Of a stretch of DNA of 5,214 nucleotides, positions 5,082 to 5,214 are shown piece by piece. A program made the position numbers and the translations under genes. The notes under the pieces are model-generated. The model did no database searches. It saw nothing but the letters and a program-made list of their open reading frames with translations, and was not told where the DNA came from. Numbering within the stretch: the first letter of the stretch is position 1; every line of letters begins with the position of its first letter. This stretch comes from an uncultured Oscillospiraceae bacterium (GTDB taxonomy: Bacteria > Bacillota > Clostridia > Oscillospirales > Acutalibacteraceae): the NCBI GenBank assembly GCA_910587835.1, contig CAJUNQ010000019.1, positions 1-5,214 of the forward strand. The letters run 5' to 3'.

Positions 5082-5214
5082 GTTTGAAAATAGAGGAAAT
5101 GACGGATTTTTGACCAGAAGCGGTCAGCTTCAAGGAGAAGAACCGCTGTAGTTAGCTACGCTAACTACGCCAATACTTGCGTATTGCGAGGATTTTCGAC
5201 GCAGAAGATGGCTG
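5075..5214 (+). repeat. MITE-like repeat element, left part (copy 3, cut by window edge)
   Basis: This copy has the same orientation as copy 1. It starts with AGGGCTTGTTTGAAAA (5075-5090), the exact reverse complement of the right end of copy 1, and is preceded by T so that TA (5074-5075) abuts the inverted repeat. Bases 5098-5214 match 1-95. The main difference is at 5147-5171, where 25 bp replace the 4-bp AAGG of copy 1. The window ends about 45 bp short of the expected right end, so the full copy would be near 185 bp. Confidence 0.85.
5147..5171 (+). repeat. Palindromic module replacing AAGG inside repeat copy 3
   Basis: GTAGTTAGC (5148-5156) and GCTAACTAC (5160-5168) form a perfect 9-bp stem around TAC. 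The module stands where copy 1 has only AAGG (49-52) and copy 2 has a third, different sequence. The surrounding element is conserved. It looks like a swappable hairpin tip. Confidence 0.7.

Noticed and set aside
4348..5133. 261-codon minus-strand open frame across the MATE remnant and repeats
   Set aside because: It mixes the antisense of MATE sequence with repeat-element sequence, has no ribosome binding site or family motif, and is best explained as a shadow.
1..5214. Novel defence or mobile gene system involving RecQ
   Set aside because: RecQ has the ordinary RecQ-RQC-HRDC architecture and no partner gene. It is transcribed alone with its own promoter and terminator, and no nuclease, transposase, toxin or phage gene is present.

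Overview
The window is a GC-rich (roughly 60% by eye) bacterial segment with strong AGGAGG-type ribosome binding sites and Firmicutes-style RsmF and RecQ proteins. This fits a high-GC gut Clostridium relative of the Oscillospiraceae type (Flavonifractor or Pseudoflavonifractor-like). The taxonomic placement is inference from composition and protein flavour, not a database match.

Layout, left to right. Positions 1-140 are the right part of a short repeat element with inverted-repeat ends. Positions 141-375 are a gene-free leader with a hairpin. Positions 376-1701 (+) encode an RsmF-type rRNA cytosine-C5 methyltransferase. Positions 1702-2162 are a gene-free convergent spacer with two very strong hairpin terminators and a candidate small RNA. 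Positions 2163-4010 (-) encode a full-length RecQ helicase. Positions 4011-4449 are a divergent intergenic region with a convincing recQ promoter, a hairpin-rich recQ leader and an inverted-repeat-rich stretch ahead of the next gene. Positions 4450-4939 (+) are a MATE-family efflux gene wrecked by a large internal deletion and frameshift. Positions 4952-5214 hold two more copies of the repeat element, placed back to back in opposite orientations.

The two intact genes are housekeeping functions (ribosome modification and DNA repair). They converge and are separately terminated, so nothing suggests a joint pathway. The accessory signal is the repeat family. At least three copies bracket the segment. 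The outer ends share a 15-16 bp terminal inverted repeat, three of the four visible ends abut a TA dinucleotide, and the copies differ in a central hairpin module. This looks like a miniature inverted-repeat transposable element (MITE) family. I see no defence system, CRISPR array, toxin-antitoxin pair or biosynthetic cluster. The points most worth following are the MITE family, the MATE deletion, the possible small RNA before the 1967-2005 terminator, and the structured recQ leader.
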